From NCBI GenBank assembly GCA_946610835.1, contig CAMOCU010000106.1, positions 1 to 5,140 on the forward strand: a stretch of 5,140 nucleotides of DNA, given 5' to 3'. The translations under genes and the position numbers were made by a program. Shown one piece after another: positions 1-5,140 of this stretch. The stretch's first letter is position 1; each line of letters begins with the position of its first letter. A model generated the notes under the pieces. That model saw only the letters and a program-made list of their open reading frames with translations, was not told the DNA's origin and did no database searches. The stretch is from an uncultured Clostridia bacterium (lineage in GTDB: Bacteria > Bacillota > Clostridia > Oscillospirales > Acutalibacteraceae).

Positions 1-1
1 T

Positions 2-697
2 GCATCGGACGAGCGTACGGCATGGAATCTTTATATGATCGACAGTGCGTGGAATGATTCGCACGGACAGCACTGCGCGGTCAAGGCGGAAACGGTGCAC
101 TGGTACAAAGAAACCAGTGACCGGCTGCGACGAGAAAACGGCGGTCAGGCGGTACCTTCCTTGCTGTTTTTACATGTGCCGCTGCCGCAGACAAAAGGAC
201 TGTATAGTCCGTGCGATCCTGGCCGGCCCGGGGCGATACGCGACGGCGACAGTTATTTTTGTCTGGATGCGGCCAAGGCACAGGGCGTGCTTGGCGAAAG
301 CATCAGCGCATGTGAAGATGCATTTGGTCTGTTCGACGCCATGCAGGCGCGCGGCGACGTGCGCGCTGTCATTTCCGGACACGACCACGTCAATTGTTTC
401 GACGGCGTGACGGATGGGATGCGGTTCATTCAAAGCGGCGCGGCGTCTTTTCGCTGCTACGGAAATCGTGTGCGCGGCGTGCGTCTGTTTGTGCTGCACG
501 AGGACGATCCGCTGCATTTTGAAACAAAATATCTGCCGTATGACCTTTTGTGCGGCGAAGGCTTTTCTGCGCAGCTGCGCTATTTTTGGGATGCCGATGA
601 CAAAATTGCGGAAAAGTATACCGCGCTGGGTGTGCTCACGCTTTCTGCCGCTGCCGGGATTGCCGTACATCGAAACAGAAAACGAAAATCATTATAA
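2..697 (+). CDS. Calcineurin-like metallophosphoesterase, C-terminal part (5' end outside window)
   Basis: The frame is open from base 2, so the start and the N-terminal metal ligands lie upstream; 231 residues are visible. Near the left edge is LYMIDSAWND, the strand that in Dcr2/PAP29-like phosphoesterases reads roughly 'LxFLDSG'. The metal-binding histidine motif HVPLPQ is at 173-190 and the family signature SGHDHVN at 374-394. Together these mark the C-terminal half of the dinuclear-metal phosphoesterase fold, which hydrolyses phosphomono- or diesters; the substrate cannot be told. After the domain there is a short hydrophobic segment (ALGVLTLSAAAGIAV, about 623-667) followed by the basic tail HRNRKRKSL, which looks like a C-terminal membrane anchor with a cytoplasmic tail. 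That would place the catalytic domain outside the cell if the missing N-terminus has a signal peptide. The next gene starts 27 bases downstream, so the two are probably co-transcribed. Family assignment is firm; the exact subfamily is inference. Confidence 0.85.
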   Translation, partial: ASDERTAWNLYMIDSAWNDSHGQHCAVKAETVHWYKETSDRLRRENGGQAVPSLLFLHVPLPQTKGLYSPCDPGRPGAIRDGDSYFCLDAAKAQGVLGESISACEDAFGLFDAMQARGDVRAVISGHDHVNCFDGVTDGMRFIQSGAASFRCYGNRVRGVRLFVLHEDDPLHFETKYLPYDLLCGEGFSAQLRYFWDADDKIAEKYTALGVLTLSAAAGIAVHRNRKRKSL

Positions 698-709
698 CCG
701 AAACAGACA

Positions 710-717
710 GGGGAGGG
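710..717 (+). promoter_or_regulatory. Ribosome binding site that supports a TTG start
   Basis: GGGGAGGG lies 7 bases before the TTG at 725. The stop codon of the upstream gene is in the same frame (695-697), no ATG or GTG codon occurs between it and 725, and the next in-frame Met is residue 64, inside the fold. TTG at 725 is therefore the only reasonable start. Confidence 0.75.
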
Positions 718-724
718 AACGACA

Positions 725-1285
725 TTGGTTTTATATGTCAACGCTTGCGTCCGTCAGGAATCCAGAACAAAAAGGCTTGCAGATTTCTTCCTGGCCGGAC
801 TGTGTGAGCCGACGGAAGAGGTTCGGCTGGATACAATTCCGTTTCCTGTGGCGGATGCAAAATTTCTTGAACGTCGCGACCGGCTGGTGTCCGAGGCGAA
901 GTTTGACGATCCGATGTTTGATCTTGCAAAACAGTTTTCCGGCGCGGATGAAATCGTGATTGCCGCTCCGCTTTGGGATCTGTCGTTTCCTGCGTCGCTG
1001 AAGCAGTATTTTGAACAGATCAATGTTCCCGGCGTCACGTTTGTCTATTCTTCTGACGGTGCGCCGAAAAGTCTTTGCCGGGCAAAAAAGCTGACCTACA
1101 TCACAACGGTCGGAGGAAATGATTTTCCTGAATCGTTCGGCTTCGGGTATATTCAGGCGCTCGCGCAATCTTTTTACGGCATTCACGATGTCCGCCTGAT
1201 TTATGCCGCGGGTCTGGATATAGCGGGCGCAGATGTGGAGAGTATTTTGACAAAAGTTGAAAACGCGATGCGAACCCGGCGCTGA
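725..1285 (+). CDS. FMN-dependent NAD(P)H oxidoreductase, AzoR / Flavodoxin_2 family
   Basis: This 186-residue protein has the flavodoxin-like fold of FMN-dependent NADH-azoreductases and related quinone reductases, which move two electrons from NAD(P)H through FMN to quinones or azo compounds in the cytoplasm. Visible hallmarks in order: beta-1 VLYVNACVR with the phosphate-binding turn RQESRTKRLADFF (10-22); the strand and loop EIVIAAPLWDLSFPASLKQYF (76-96), equivalent to the '[20 protein letters not shown]' segment of E. coli AzoR; GVTFVYSSDGAPKSL (103-117), equivalent to 'GVTFRYTENGPEGL'; and KKLTYITTVGG (121-131), the FMN-isoalloxazine loop. The length is slightly below the usual ~200 residues because the N-terminal region is compact. 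There is no signal peptide. The start is TTG with a strong ribosome site. It sits 27 bases behind the phosphoesterase gene and is followed by a terminator at 1407. Physiological substrate is unknown; these enzymes are generalists. Confidence 0.88.
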   Translation: MVLYVNACVRQESRTKRLADFFLAGLCEPTEEVRLDTIPFPVADAKFLERRDRLVSEAKFDDPMFDLAKQFSGADEIVIAAPLWDLSFPASLKQYFEQINVPGVTFVYSSDGAPKSLCRAKKLTYITTVGGNDFPESFGFGYIQALAQSFYGIHDVRLIYAAGLDIAGADVESILTKVENAMRTRR

Positions 1286-1406
1286 TTCCATCGAGGTATG
1301 CGATAGGGCGAAAAGCTTCATTTCAATGTGTACATCGGTGTTTTCTGCTTGCCCCGAACAGAGCAGGGGAGAATCTATACAACGGAATAGGGGAACCCGC
1401 AAAATC
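1286..1406. other. Non-coding gap between oxidoreductase stop and terminator
   Basis: About 120 bases with no credible gene. It contains a weak hairpin candidate, TTGCCCC and CAGGGGAG around 1349-1372, with no T-run. It probably serves only as the 3' untranslated region of the upstream transcript. A frame open from 1257 to 1550 crosses it but has no ribosome site and runs through the terminator and the intron, so it is not a gene. Confidence 0.5.
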
Positions 1407-1441
1407 AAAAGAGCAGCCGGCGTGAACCGACTGCTCTTTTT
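1407..1441 (+). terminator. Intrinsic terminator of the phosphoesterase-oxidoreductase unit
   Basis: AAAAGAGCAG (1407-1416) pairs perfectly with CTGCTCTTTT (1431-1440). An inner CGG/CCG pair (1418-1420 with 1427-1429) caps the stem, and the T-run spans 1437-1441. The run of A's before the stem means it could also work on the minus strand. The group IIC intron relic begins three bases after the T-run, which fits the known habit of this intron class of inserting behind terminator stem-loops. Confidence 0.9.
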
Positions 1442-1459
1442 GAGTGCGCCCGGCATGGG

Positions 1460-1483
1460 CAACAACAAGGTTGTTGTTTTTTT
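1460..1483 (+). terminator. Terminator-like hairpin inside the intron relic (collapsed domain I stem)
   Basis: CAACAAC (1460-1466) and GTTGTTG (1470-1476) form a perfect 7-bp stem with a 3-base AAG loop, followed by seven T's (1477-1483). Its position, directly after the GCATGGGC 5' end and directly before CCCGGGG, is where the helix closing domain I sits in class C introns. I infer it is that helix with its interior deleted. As it stands it has the form of an intrinsic terminator, though the stem is short and AU-rich, so its efficiency is doubtful. Confidence 0.5.
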
Positions 1484-1607
1484 CCCGGGGAGGTCTCACG
1501 GACGCGCGAAGCTGAAACGTGAAGCGCGGTTGAAACAAGTCTTGTCGTGAGAAGTCAGATGAATCCATAGTACCGCGTCAGTTGACGGACGCGGGAAGGG
1601 AGGAACC
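1484..1607 (+). ncRNA. Residual intron ribozyme segment (region of domains II-III before the ORF)
   Basis: Two helices can be drawn that correspond to those in the homologous stretch of class C introns. TCTCACG (1494-1500) pairs with CGTGAGA (1546-1552), enclosing a larger insert than in the O. iheyensis intron, and CCGCGTC (1573-1579) pairs with GACGCGG (1588-1594) around an 8-base loop. The conserved single-stranded motifs GAAGTCAG and CATAGTACC lie between them. Helix retention suggests the relic is fairly young. Without domains I and V it has no catalytic role. Confidence 0.6.
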
Positions 1608-1624
1608 GTTGAAGGCGAAAGAAA

Positions 1625-1888
1625 TTGAAAGGTACCGAATTCGAGAGAAAAGAAAGCACAAAACGCTGCTGTGGCAGCGGCTGGGCGCAAAGAGATAGTG
1701 CGGAACACGAAGGGTATGCGGGAGCGCTGATCGAACGGAGGATAACAGAAAAGAACGTCGCCAACGCCGACAGACCAACGGTTGGATTGCCGGAACAAAT
1801 TATAAAGGCGAACAATCTGAACCGCGCGTACAAGCGCGTGAGGAAGAATAACATACGCAAGGACATGCAATCAATTGTTTTTATATAA
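1625..1888 (+). pseudogene. ltrA: Group II intron reverse transcriptase/maturase, N-terminal fragment
   Basis: From a TTG at 1625 (GAAGG 9 bases before) the frame reads 87 codons. The basic N-terminal leader (TEFERKESTKRCCGSGWAQ and on) has the look of leaders in clostridial intron-encoded proteins. Residues 57-75, EQIIKANNLNRAYKRVRKN (1793-1849), are the start of the RT domain (RT-0 region, typically 'xEQILxxxNLxxAYxRVxxNKGAxGVDG'). The expected KGAAGVDG never arrives: after residue 75 the frame runs into unrelated sequence and stops at 1888. A full protein has about 400-450 residues or more, so all of the catalytic motifs (including YADD), the X/maturase domain and any DNA-binding part are missing. 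The fragment is in frame with no internal stop, again suggesting recent loss. It is unlikely to be functional. Confidence 0.8.
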
Positions 1889-1956
1889 AAAGCTGAAAAA
1901 GCTGTTTAACTATAGACAAACGCCGAAAAAAACTGTAAACTATAATTATCCAGAAG
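1853..1956 (+). promoter_or_regulatory. AT-rich promoter region of the glycosidase gene
   Basis: Composition changes sharply from intron sequence to A/T-rich DNA. Two overlapping sigma-A-type solutions exist: TAGACA (1913-1918) with TAAACT (1936-1941) at 17-base spacing, or a perfect TATAAT (1941-1946) lacking a good -35 box at the right distance. Both would give a very short leader before the ribosome site at 1957. With two terminator-like structures upstream, independent transcription of the downstream gene is likely. The exact promoter is uncertain. Confidence 0.5.
1887..1904. repeat. Tandem 9-base repeat AAAAAGCTG x2 upstream of the promoter
   Basis: AAAAAGCTG occurs twice head to tail (1887-1895 and 1896-1904), about 10 bases upstream of the likely -35 box. 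It could be an A-tract UP-element-like stretch or a regulator site; two copies only, so chance is possible. Confidence 0.4.
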
Positions 1957-1963
1957 AAAGGAG
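1957..1963 (+). promoter_or_regulatory. Ribosome binding site deciding the glycosidase start
   Basis: AAAGGAG is followed by two in-frame ATGs, at 1965 (1 base away) and 1971 (7 bases away). Spacing selects 1971. An in-frame TTG at 1875 would add a leader translated from promoter DNA and is rejected. Confidence 0.8.
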
Positions 1964-1970
1964 CATGAGT

Positions 1971-3227
1971 ATGAAACTACCGACAATTCTTGCGAAACTC
2001 GTTTCAATACTGCTGGCGATCGTGACGCCGATTCTCTCGCTTGGATTCGGCGCTGTGGGTAAGCTTCATGTGCGCAGCGCAATTCCCGCCGCACAACAGG
2101 TGGAGCAGACAGCCGGCGGGTTTATGGCCGGAATTTGCCACCCGGAACCGGCATACAAAAAAATCAAGGCGGCCAACATCGGCTGGATTCGTGAAGACAT
2201 TCCGTTTCCGTTTGACGAGAACGGCAAGCTGACCAAGTCGTACAAGGACTGCAAAAAAGAACTTAAGGCATACGCGGATCACGGCATTAAAGTAATGGCC
2301 ATAACGCCCAACCCGACCAAATACCTCGCACACGGATTGGATATACGCAACGAAGAGGATCTTGAAGAGATCCGCCGCATTGCGCGATTCTATATCCGTG
2401 ATTATAAGGGGATTGCCGGTGCATTTCAAATAGCCAACGAAATGGGCGTGGATCGTTTTACCAAACCGTTTACGATGCGCGAGGCGGCAAAGTTTATCGG
2501 CGTCCAGCTCGAAGAAATGTATCCGCTTCGCGGCGAGATTTTGATCGGCTATAATCTCGGCGGATTCGGAATTGCAGAGCTTCCTCCGCTGATGCGTAAG
2601 TACAACACATATGTGGATTATATCGGCGTCGATCTGTATTTTGGTTCTTTTGAAAATATTGTTAAATCCATCAACACCTATCCGGCAATTCTCCGCGAGG
2701 TACATGCGGTAACAGGCAAACCGCTCGTCGTGGCGGAATTCGGCTATATGGGTTACGGCGCACCCAAAACAGCCGCTGAAAGAAAAGAAATTCTTGAACA
2801 GTACGGCGTACACAGCGAGGCACAGGCGCGGCAGAACATCGACGCGTTTATTGCCAAGCTCCCGACTTCTTTGCGCGAGGAATTTGAAGAAATGTACAGC
2901 GGCAAAAGCAGCCGAGAGAAGGCAAAGCTGCTTTTCAAGGGCGAGTATGCCAACCATATCTACAGGGAATTGGCCAAGGGTGTGGAACTGCGCGGATATC
3001 CCCATTCACCGGAAGGACAGGCAAAGTTTTATGCCGATCTGATTCCGAAGCTCAAGGCGCTGGATTTTTGCAAGGGTGCCTTTATTTATATGTGGAACGA
3101 TTCGCCCCGCTGCTATGTCTGCGGGCAGGAGGATTGCCCGGTGGAAACAGGATGGGGAATTGTGGACGGGAAAGGTAAGGAAAAACCTGCCTATTATGCC
3201 GTGCAGAAAGCATTTGCGGAATCATAA
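1971..3227 (+). CDS. Exported clan GH-A (TIM-barrel) glycoside hydrolase-like protein
   Basis: A 418-residue protein. Residues 1-30 (KLPTILAKL then a hydrophobic run VSILLAIVTPILSLGFGAVG) form a signal peptide or N-terminal anchor, so it acts outside the membrane. The rest reads as a (beta/alpha)8 barrel: an early strand around 'NIGWIREDIPFPF' (69-81); 'HGIKVMAITPNP' (104-115); the beta-4 motif QIANEMG with N156-E157, the Asn-Glu pair giving the acid/base in clan GH-A; YVDYIGVDLYFG (214-225) on beta-6; KPLVVAEFGYMGYG (250-263) with E256 in the nucleophile position on beta-7; and FIYMWNDSP (371-379) with W375 on beta-8, then GWGIVDGKGKEKPAYYA near the end. This set of residues indicates a retaining glycosidase of the GH5/GH39/GH53/GH113 type, but I cannot name a family or substrate. 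A cysteine cluster (C381, C384, C389) decorates the beta-8 loop, and a helical insert (about 264-345) separates beta-7 from beta-8. It stands alone, with its own promoter and terminator. Confidence 0.82.
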   Translation: MKLPTILAKLVSILLAIVTPILSLGFGAVGKLHVRSAIPAAQQVEQTAGGFMAGICHPEPAYKKIKAANIGWIREDIPFPFDENGKLTKSYKDCKKELKAYADHGIKVMAITPNPTKYLAHGLDIRNEEDLEEIRRIARFYIRDYKGIAGAFQIANEMGVDRFTKPFTMREAAKFIGVQLEEMYPLRGEILIGYNLGGFGIAELPPLMRKYNTYVDYIGVDLYFGSFENIVKSINTYPAILREVHAVTGKPLVVAEFGYMGYGAPKTAAERKEILEQYGVHSEAQARQNIDAFIAKLPTSLREEFEEMYSGKSSREKAKLLFKGEYANHIYRELAKGVELRGYPHSPEGQAKFYADLIPKLKALDFCKGAFIYMWNDSPRCYVCGQEDCPVETGWGIVDGKGKEKPAYYAVQKAFAES

Positions 3228-3437
3228 TCGACATTATTCAATACGTCGCTCCGGTTTCTGTAAAAGAAACCGGAGCGGATCTTTTTTGTAAAGTGTTTCG
3301 TCAATACAGAGTGTATGCGGTGTGTGCAGCAAACGATTTTGGCCGGTCGAACGATACGGGTACGATTCCGGAACTGTTTTACGGATGTACACCAGCCGGG
3401 AAACAAGGTGTGCGTTCAGCTTGCGAACTGAATTGGC
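3228..3437. other. Intergenic region between convergent genes
   Basis: Apart from the terminator at 3247-3287 I see no gene or RNA. The pentamer ACGAT occurs three times (3333, 3351, 3362) without regular spacing. A weak TTCAG/CTGAA hairpin just beyond the stop of the minus-strand gene lacks a T-run, so no clear terminator for that gene is visible. Confidence 0.5.
3247..3287 (+). terminator. Intrinsic terminator of the glycosidase gene
   Basis: CGCTCCGGTTTC (3247-3258) pairs perfectly with GAAACCGGAGCG (3266-3277) around a 7-base loop, and six T's follow at 3282-3287 after a 4-base gap. It lies 19 bases past the stop codon. There is no A-run on the left side, so it should act only on plus-strand transcripts and not end the convergent gene. 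Confidence 0.88.
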
Positions 3438-5140
3438 TTATGACGGCAGCAGCGAATCCCGGAACCCTGCCGCACCGAATATACGCATGACAATGTCGTT
3501 CAGCTTGAGCATAATGCGGTCAAGCGTTGTCAGTGGTTTTGGCGGTTCTTCAGGGTTTCGTTTGCCGACTTCAATCAGAAAGTTTTCTGTTTCGCGCAGC
3601 AGATTTTCTTCGGCGTTTGAGTCATTGTGCGTGCTGTTCAGCGTTACCTCGCAGCGCTGTTTTAAGTCGACAGCGCGCGAGACCTGTTCGGAAGCGGCGG
3701 GGTTGTTGCTGTTTTCGTCGATGAATTCACCCAGCTGGCGGATGTAATTCCAATCGCCGTCTGTAATCAGCGGCCGGAGTGCACGGGCGTCGTTGAACTG
3801 CGGAAATGTTTCGCTGCTGGAGTGTACATCCCGAACCTGACCTGTGGCGATTTGCATGGCCAGGCGCAGCGCAGTGTTGTTGTAATCAAGCTGGTGGATC
3901 TGGCGATAAAAACACCATGTCCGATCCGGTGCATATGCGGTTGAAAGATCAATCGTACCGTCATCCGAAGCGTACGGGCCGAAAAAGACCGGCTCACTGT
4001 CGTACGGAACAGAAGAAGCGCCGAGCGTGGTGGATTGGATCTGAATGATCTCGTCGGAGTTTGTGGATGTTGCGCTGTCAAAAAACTGCATCAGCTTGTA
4101 TTCTTTCGTTTCCGAGCCGAAGCTCAGCCCATATCCGCTCAGGAAAAAGATTTCGAGTCCTTTGGATTCCAGCCGCCGCAGTCGATCGGGAAGCGTGCAC
4201 TGTGCGAGATAATATTCATGTGTCATAGCACGAATCTTGTCCCATTTTTCTCCGGACAGATACGCTTTTTCTATTGCGGGATAGCGATCATGCGGAATAA
4301 GCGCCATTAGCGACGGCGTCGGCAGTATAAGCGTTTCGGAAAATGCTGTGGAAACGCGTTCAACGATGCTGTGCAAAACGGATTTCGGGAACAGACGCAT
4401 TGCCAGATTGATCAGACAGTAAAAATAAGGCTCTTTCAGATAATTGGCGGCAATGCCGTTGTACAGCAGCTGAGGCGCGGATTTTGCATATTTTTTCTCA
4501 ATCAAATCGGCGACTAAGTCGCTGCCGTCCCATGCGCCCACAATGCTGACAATCCGTTTGACGTCGTTTCTATCGTATTCATGCCGCTGGAGATAAGCGC
4601 TTGCCACGGCTGCACCCATACTCATCGTGACCAAAACAACACTCGATTTCCCGGTTTGCGGCTTGACAACATTGGTGATGAAATCGTCCAGCCCTTCCGC
4701 ATCGTCATACAGATAATCGAATGCAGAGTGTGTGTAGCTGTAGACCATGTTTTCCGGAATTCCCGGCTTGGAAGGATCGTCGGAGATGAGATCCTGGCAG
4801 GGGATTGAGCGGAAAAAGTCGTGACGCGCCGATTCGTCGTATTCGCTCAACGGTTTGCGTTGCAGCGGGGATTCAACGCAGTCCGGCAGGTGCCCGTTCT
4901 CATCCAGAATATTTGCCCAAAACAGAATTTTAAGCAATTCCCGCACGTCTTTTTGAGAAATCAGATTGACGTCGAGCATGGCAGAAAAAATAAGCTGAAA
5001 AGCAAGACGGAGGATAATGCGGATTGTTGCCGGCGCGCGCAGCTTCCCTTTGTCCAGATACAAAATGTTGAATTCAATGGGATCATCGGAATCCGGCATG
5101 GTGATACGGTTTCCGTCTTCATCCAGCAGATGGTACCAGT
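3438..5140 (-). CDS. LCAT-like alpha/beta-hydrolase (lipase/acyltransferase type), 5' end outside window
   Basis: The frame stays open through the right edge: WYHLLDEDGNRIT precedes the first Met in the window (5099), so that Met is probably internal and the start lies beyond 5140. Numbering from that Met, 553 residues are visible. SSVVLVTMSMGAAVASAYL (152-170) is the strand-turn-helix nucleophile elbow with S160 as the likely catalytic serine. GAWDGSDLVADLI (188-200) is the 'pf.GS..A' segment that follows it in lecithin:cholesterol acyltransferase-like lipases. SDDGTIDLSTA (378-388) and the helix IHQLDYNNTALRLAMQIATG (401-420) fit the Asp (D379 or D380) and His (H402) of the triad, with the same order and wording as 'GDDTV ... 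HLNM' in LCAT. An ester hydrolase or acyl-transferase role is therefore likely; the substrate is unknown. The first Gly of GxSxG is Thr (T158) and the usual second Gly after the elbow is Ala. The last ~130 residues are a helical, Asn/Glu-rich extension ending in an amphipathic helix. A cluster around 'RIILRLAFQLIFSAML' near the left end is hydrophobic but not a clear membrane span. Confidence 0.8.
   Translation of the reverse strand, partial: WYHLLDEDGNRITMPDSDDPIEFNILYLDKGKLRAPATIRIILRLAFQLIFSAMLDVNLISQKDVRELLKILFWANILDENGHLPDCVESPLQRKPLSEYDESARHDFFRSIPCQDLISDDPSKPGIPENMVYSYTHSAFDYLYDDAEGLDDFITNVVKPQTGKSSVVLVTMSMGAAVASAYLQRHEYDRNDVKRIVSIVGAWDGSDLVADLIEKKYAKSAPQLLYNGIAANYLKEPYFYCLINLAMRLFPKSVLHSIVERVSTAFSETLILPTPSLMALIPHDRYPAIEKAYLSGEKWDKIRAMTHEYYLAQCTLPDRLRRLESKGLEIFFLSGYGLSFGSETKEYKLMQFFDSATSTNSDEIIQIQSTTLGASSVPYDSEPVFFGPYASDDGTIDLSTAYAPDRTWCFYRQIHQLDYNNTALRLAMQIATGQVRDVHSSSETFPQFNDARALRPLITDGDWNYIRQLGEFIDENSNNPAASEQVSRAVDLKQRCEVTLNSTHNDSNAEENLLRETENFLIEVGKRNPEEPPKPLTTLDRIMLKLNDIVMRIFGAAGFRDSLLPS

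Larger units (their letters stand above)
1444..1850 (+). mobile_element. Degenerate group IIC (bacterial class C) intron, 5' portion with internal and 3' deletions
   Basis: The 5' end GTGCGCCCGGCATGGGC (1444-1460) matches the start of class C introns (the Oceanobacillus iheyensis intron begins GUGUGCCCGGCAUGGGU). The block CCCGGGGAGGTCT (1484-1496), then GAAGTCAG (1551-1558), CATAGTACC (1566-1574) and GGAAGGGAGGAACC (1594-1607), follows the order and wording of the same intron (CCCGGGGAGGUCU, GAAGUCAGCAGAAGUCAUAGUACC, GGAAGGACGGAAC). The intron ORF then starts at 1625 and is homologous to group II intron reverse transcriptases up to about 1849, where similarity stops abruptly. In an intact intron several hundred bases of domain I separate the first two blocks; here only 23 do (1461-1483). 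The rest of the reverse transcriptase and the catalytic domains V/VI are absent, so the element can neither splice nor move. The 3' boundary is set by loss of protein similarity and is uncertain by some bases. Comparison is from memory of the family, not from an alignment run. Confidence 0.85.

Noticed and set aside
731..1468. Minus-strand open frame of 245 codons opposite the oxidoreductase
   Set aside because: It runs through the terminator and intron 5' end, has no recognisable domain and lies opposite a clear flavodoxin-fold gene.
1257..1550. Plus-strand open frame of 97 codons spanning the terminator and intron start
   Set aside because: It overlaps the end of the oxidoreductase gene out of frame, lacks a ribosome site, and is read through a terminator and RNA-structural sequence.
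1496..1870. Minus-strand open frames opposite the intron relic
   Set aside because: They are antisense to a recognisable reverse-transcriptase fragment and ribozyme segments; their products are low-complexity and resemble nothing known to me.
1875..1970. N-terminal extension of the glycosidase from a TTG at 1875
   Set aside because: There is no ribosome site before it, it would be translated from promoter DNA, and it would bury the signal peptide 32 residues inside the protein.
2004..3005. Long open frame (333 codons) on the minus strand opposite the glycosidase gene
   Set aside because: The plus-strand frame has signal peptide, catalytic motifs, ribosome site and terminator. The minus frame gives a Cys/Phe/Arg-rich protein with no recognisable domain and is a shadow of codon bias.
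3408..3437. Possible terminator for the minus-strand hydrolase gene (TTCAG/CTGAA hairpin)
   Set aside because: The stem is only about 5 bp with a large loop and no T-run follows on the minus strand.
3322..3747. Plus-strand open frame of 141 codons (and shorter ones to 4808) opposite the hydrolase
   Set aside because: Ser/Arg/Phe-rich shadow frames opposite a conserved alpha/beta-hydrolase; no ribosome sites and no domain.
1..5140. CRISPR array, tRNA, rRNA, riboswitch or attachment site
   Set aside because: I saw no regularly spaced repeats, no cloverleaf with the conserved tRNA motifs, and no riboswitch core in any intergenic stretch.

Overview
The window (about 50% GC, strong AGGAG-type ribosome sites, one TTG start, factor-independent terminators with T-runs, and a bacterial group IIC intron relic) looks like chromosome of a Gram-positive anaerobe of the Clostridia, most likely of the Oscillospiraceae/Ruminococcaceae kind. 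The taxonomic guess is inference from codon use, signals and gene types; no rRNA or marker gene is present.

Layout from left to right. Positions 2-697 hold the 3' part of a calcineurin-like metallophosphoesterase with a C-terminal membrane anchor. It is followed after 27 bases by an AzoR/Flavodoxin_2-type FMN oxidoreductase (725-1285), probably in one transcript ending at a strong terminator (1407-1441). Three bases after that terminator begins a degenerate group IIC (bacterial class C) intron, 1444 to about 1850. Its 5' end is intact, almost all of ribozyme domain I is gone, the segment before the reverse-transcriptase gene is preserved, and the reverse transcriptase is cut off after its first conserved block. 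No domain V/VI or 3' end follows. Next comes an AT-rich promoter region (about 1853-1956) and a secreted or membrane-anchored clan GH-A glycosidase-like protein (1971-3227) with its own terminator (3247-3287). After an empty gap, a large LCAT-like alpha/beta-hydrolase (lipase/acyltransferase type) lies on the minus strand (3438-5140) and runs off the right edge.

The genes do not form an obvious pathway. The first two are probably co-transcribed, the glycosidase stands alone, and the hydrolase is convergent with it. The most unusual part is the 1444-1850 intron relic. Its domain I seems to have been excised down to the closing stem, leaving a short hairpin followed by seven T's that looks like a second terminator directly behind the real one. 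No complete undescribed system is evident in these 5.1 kb.
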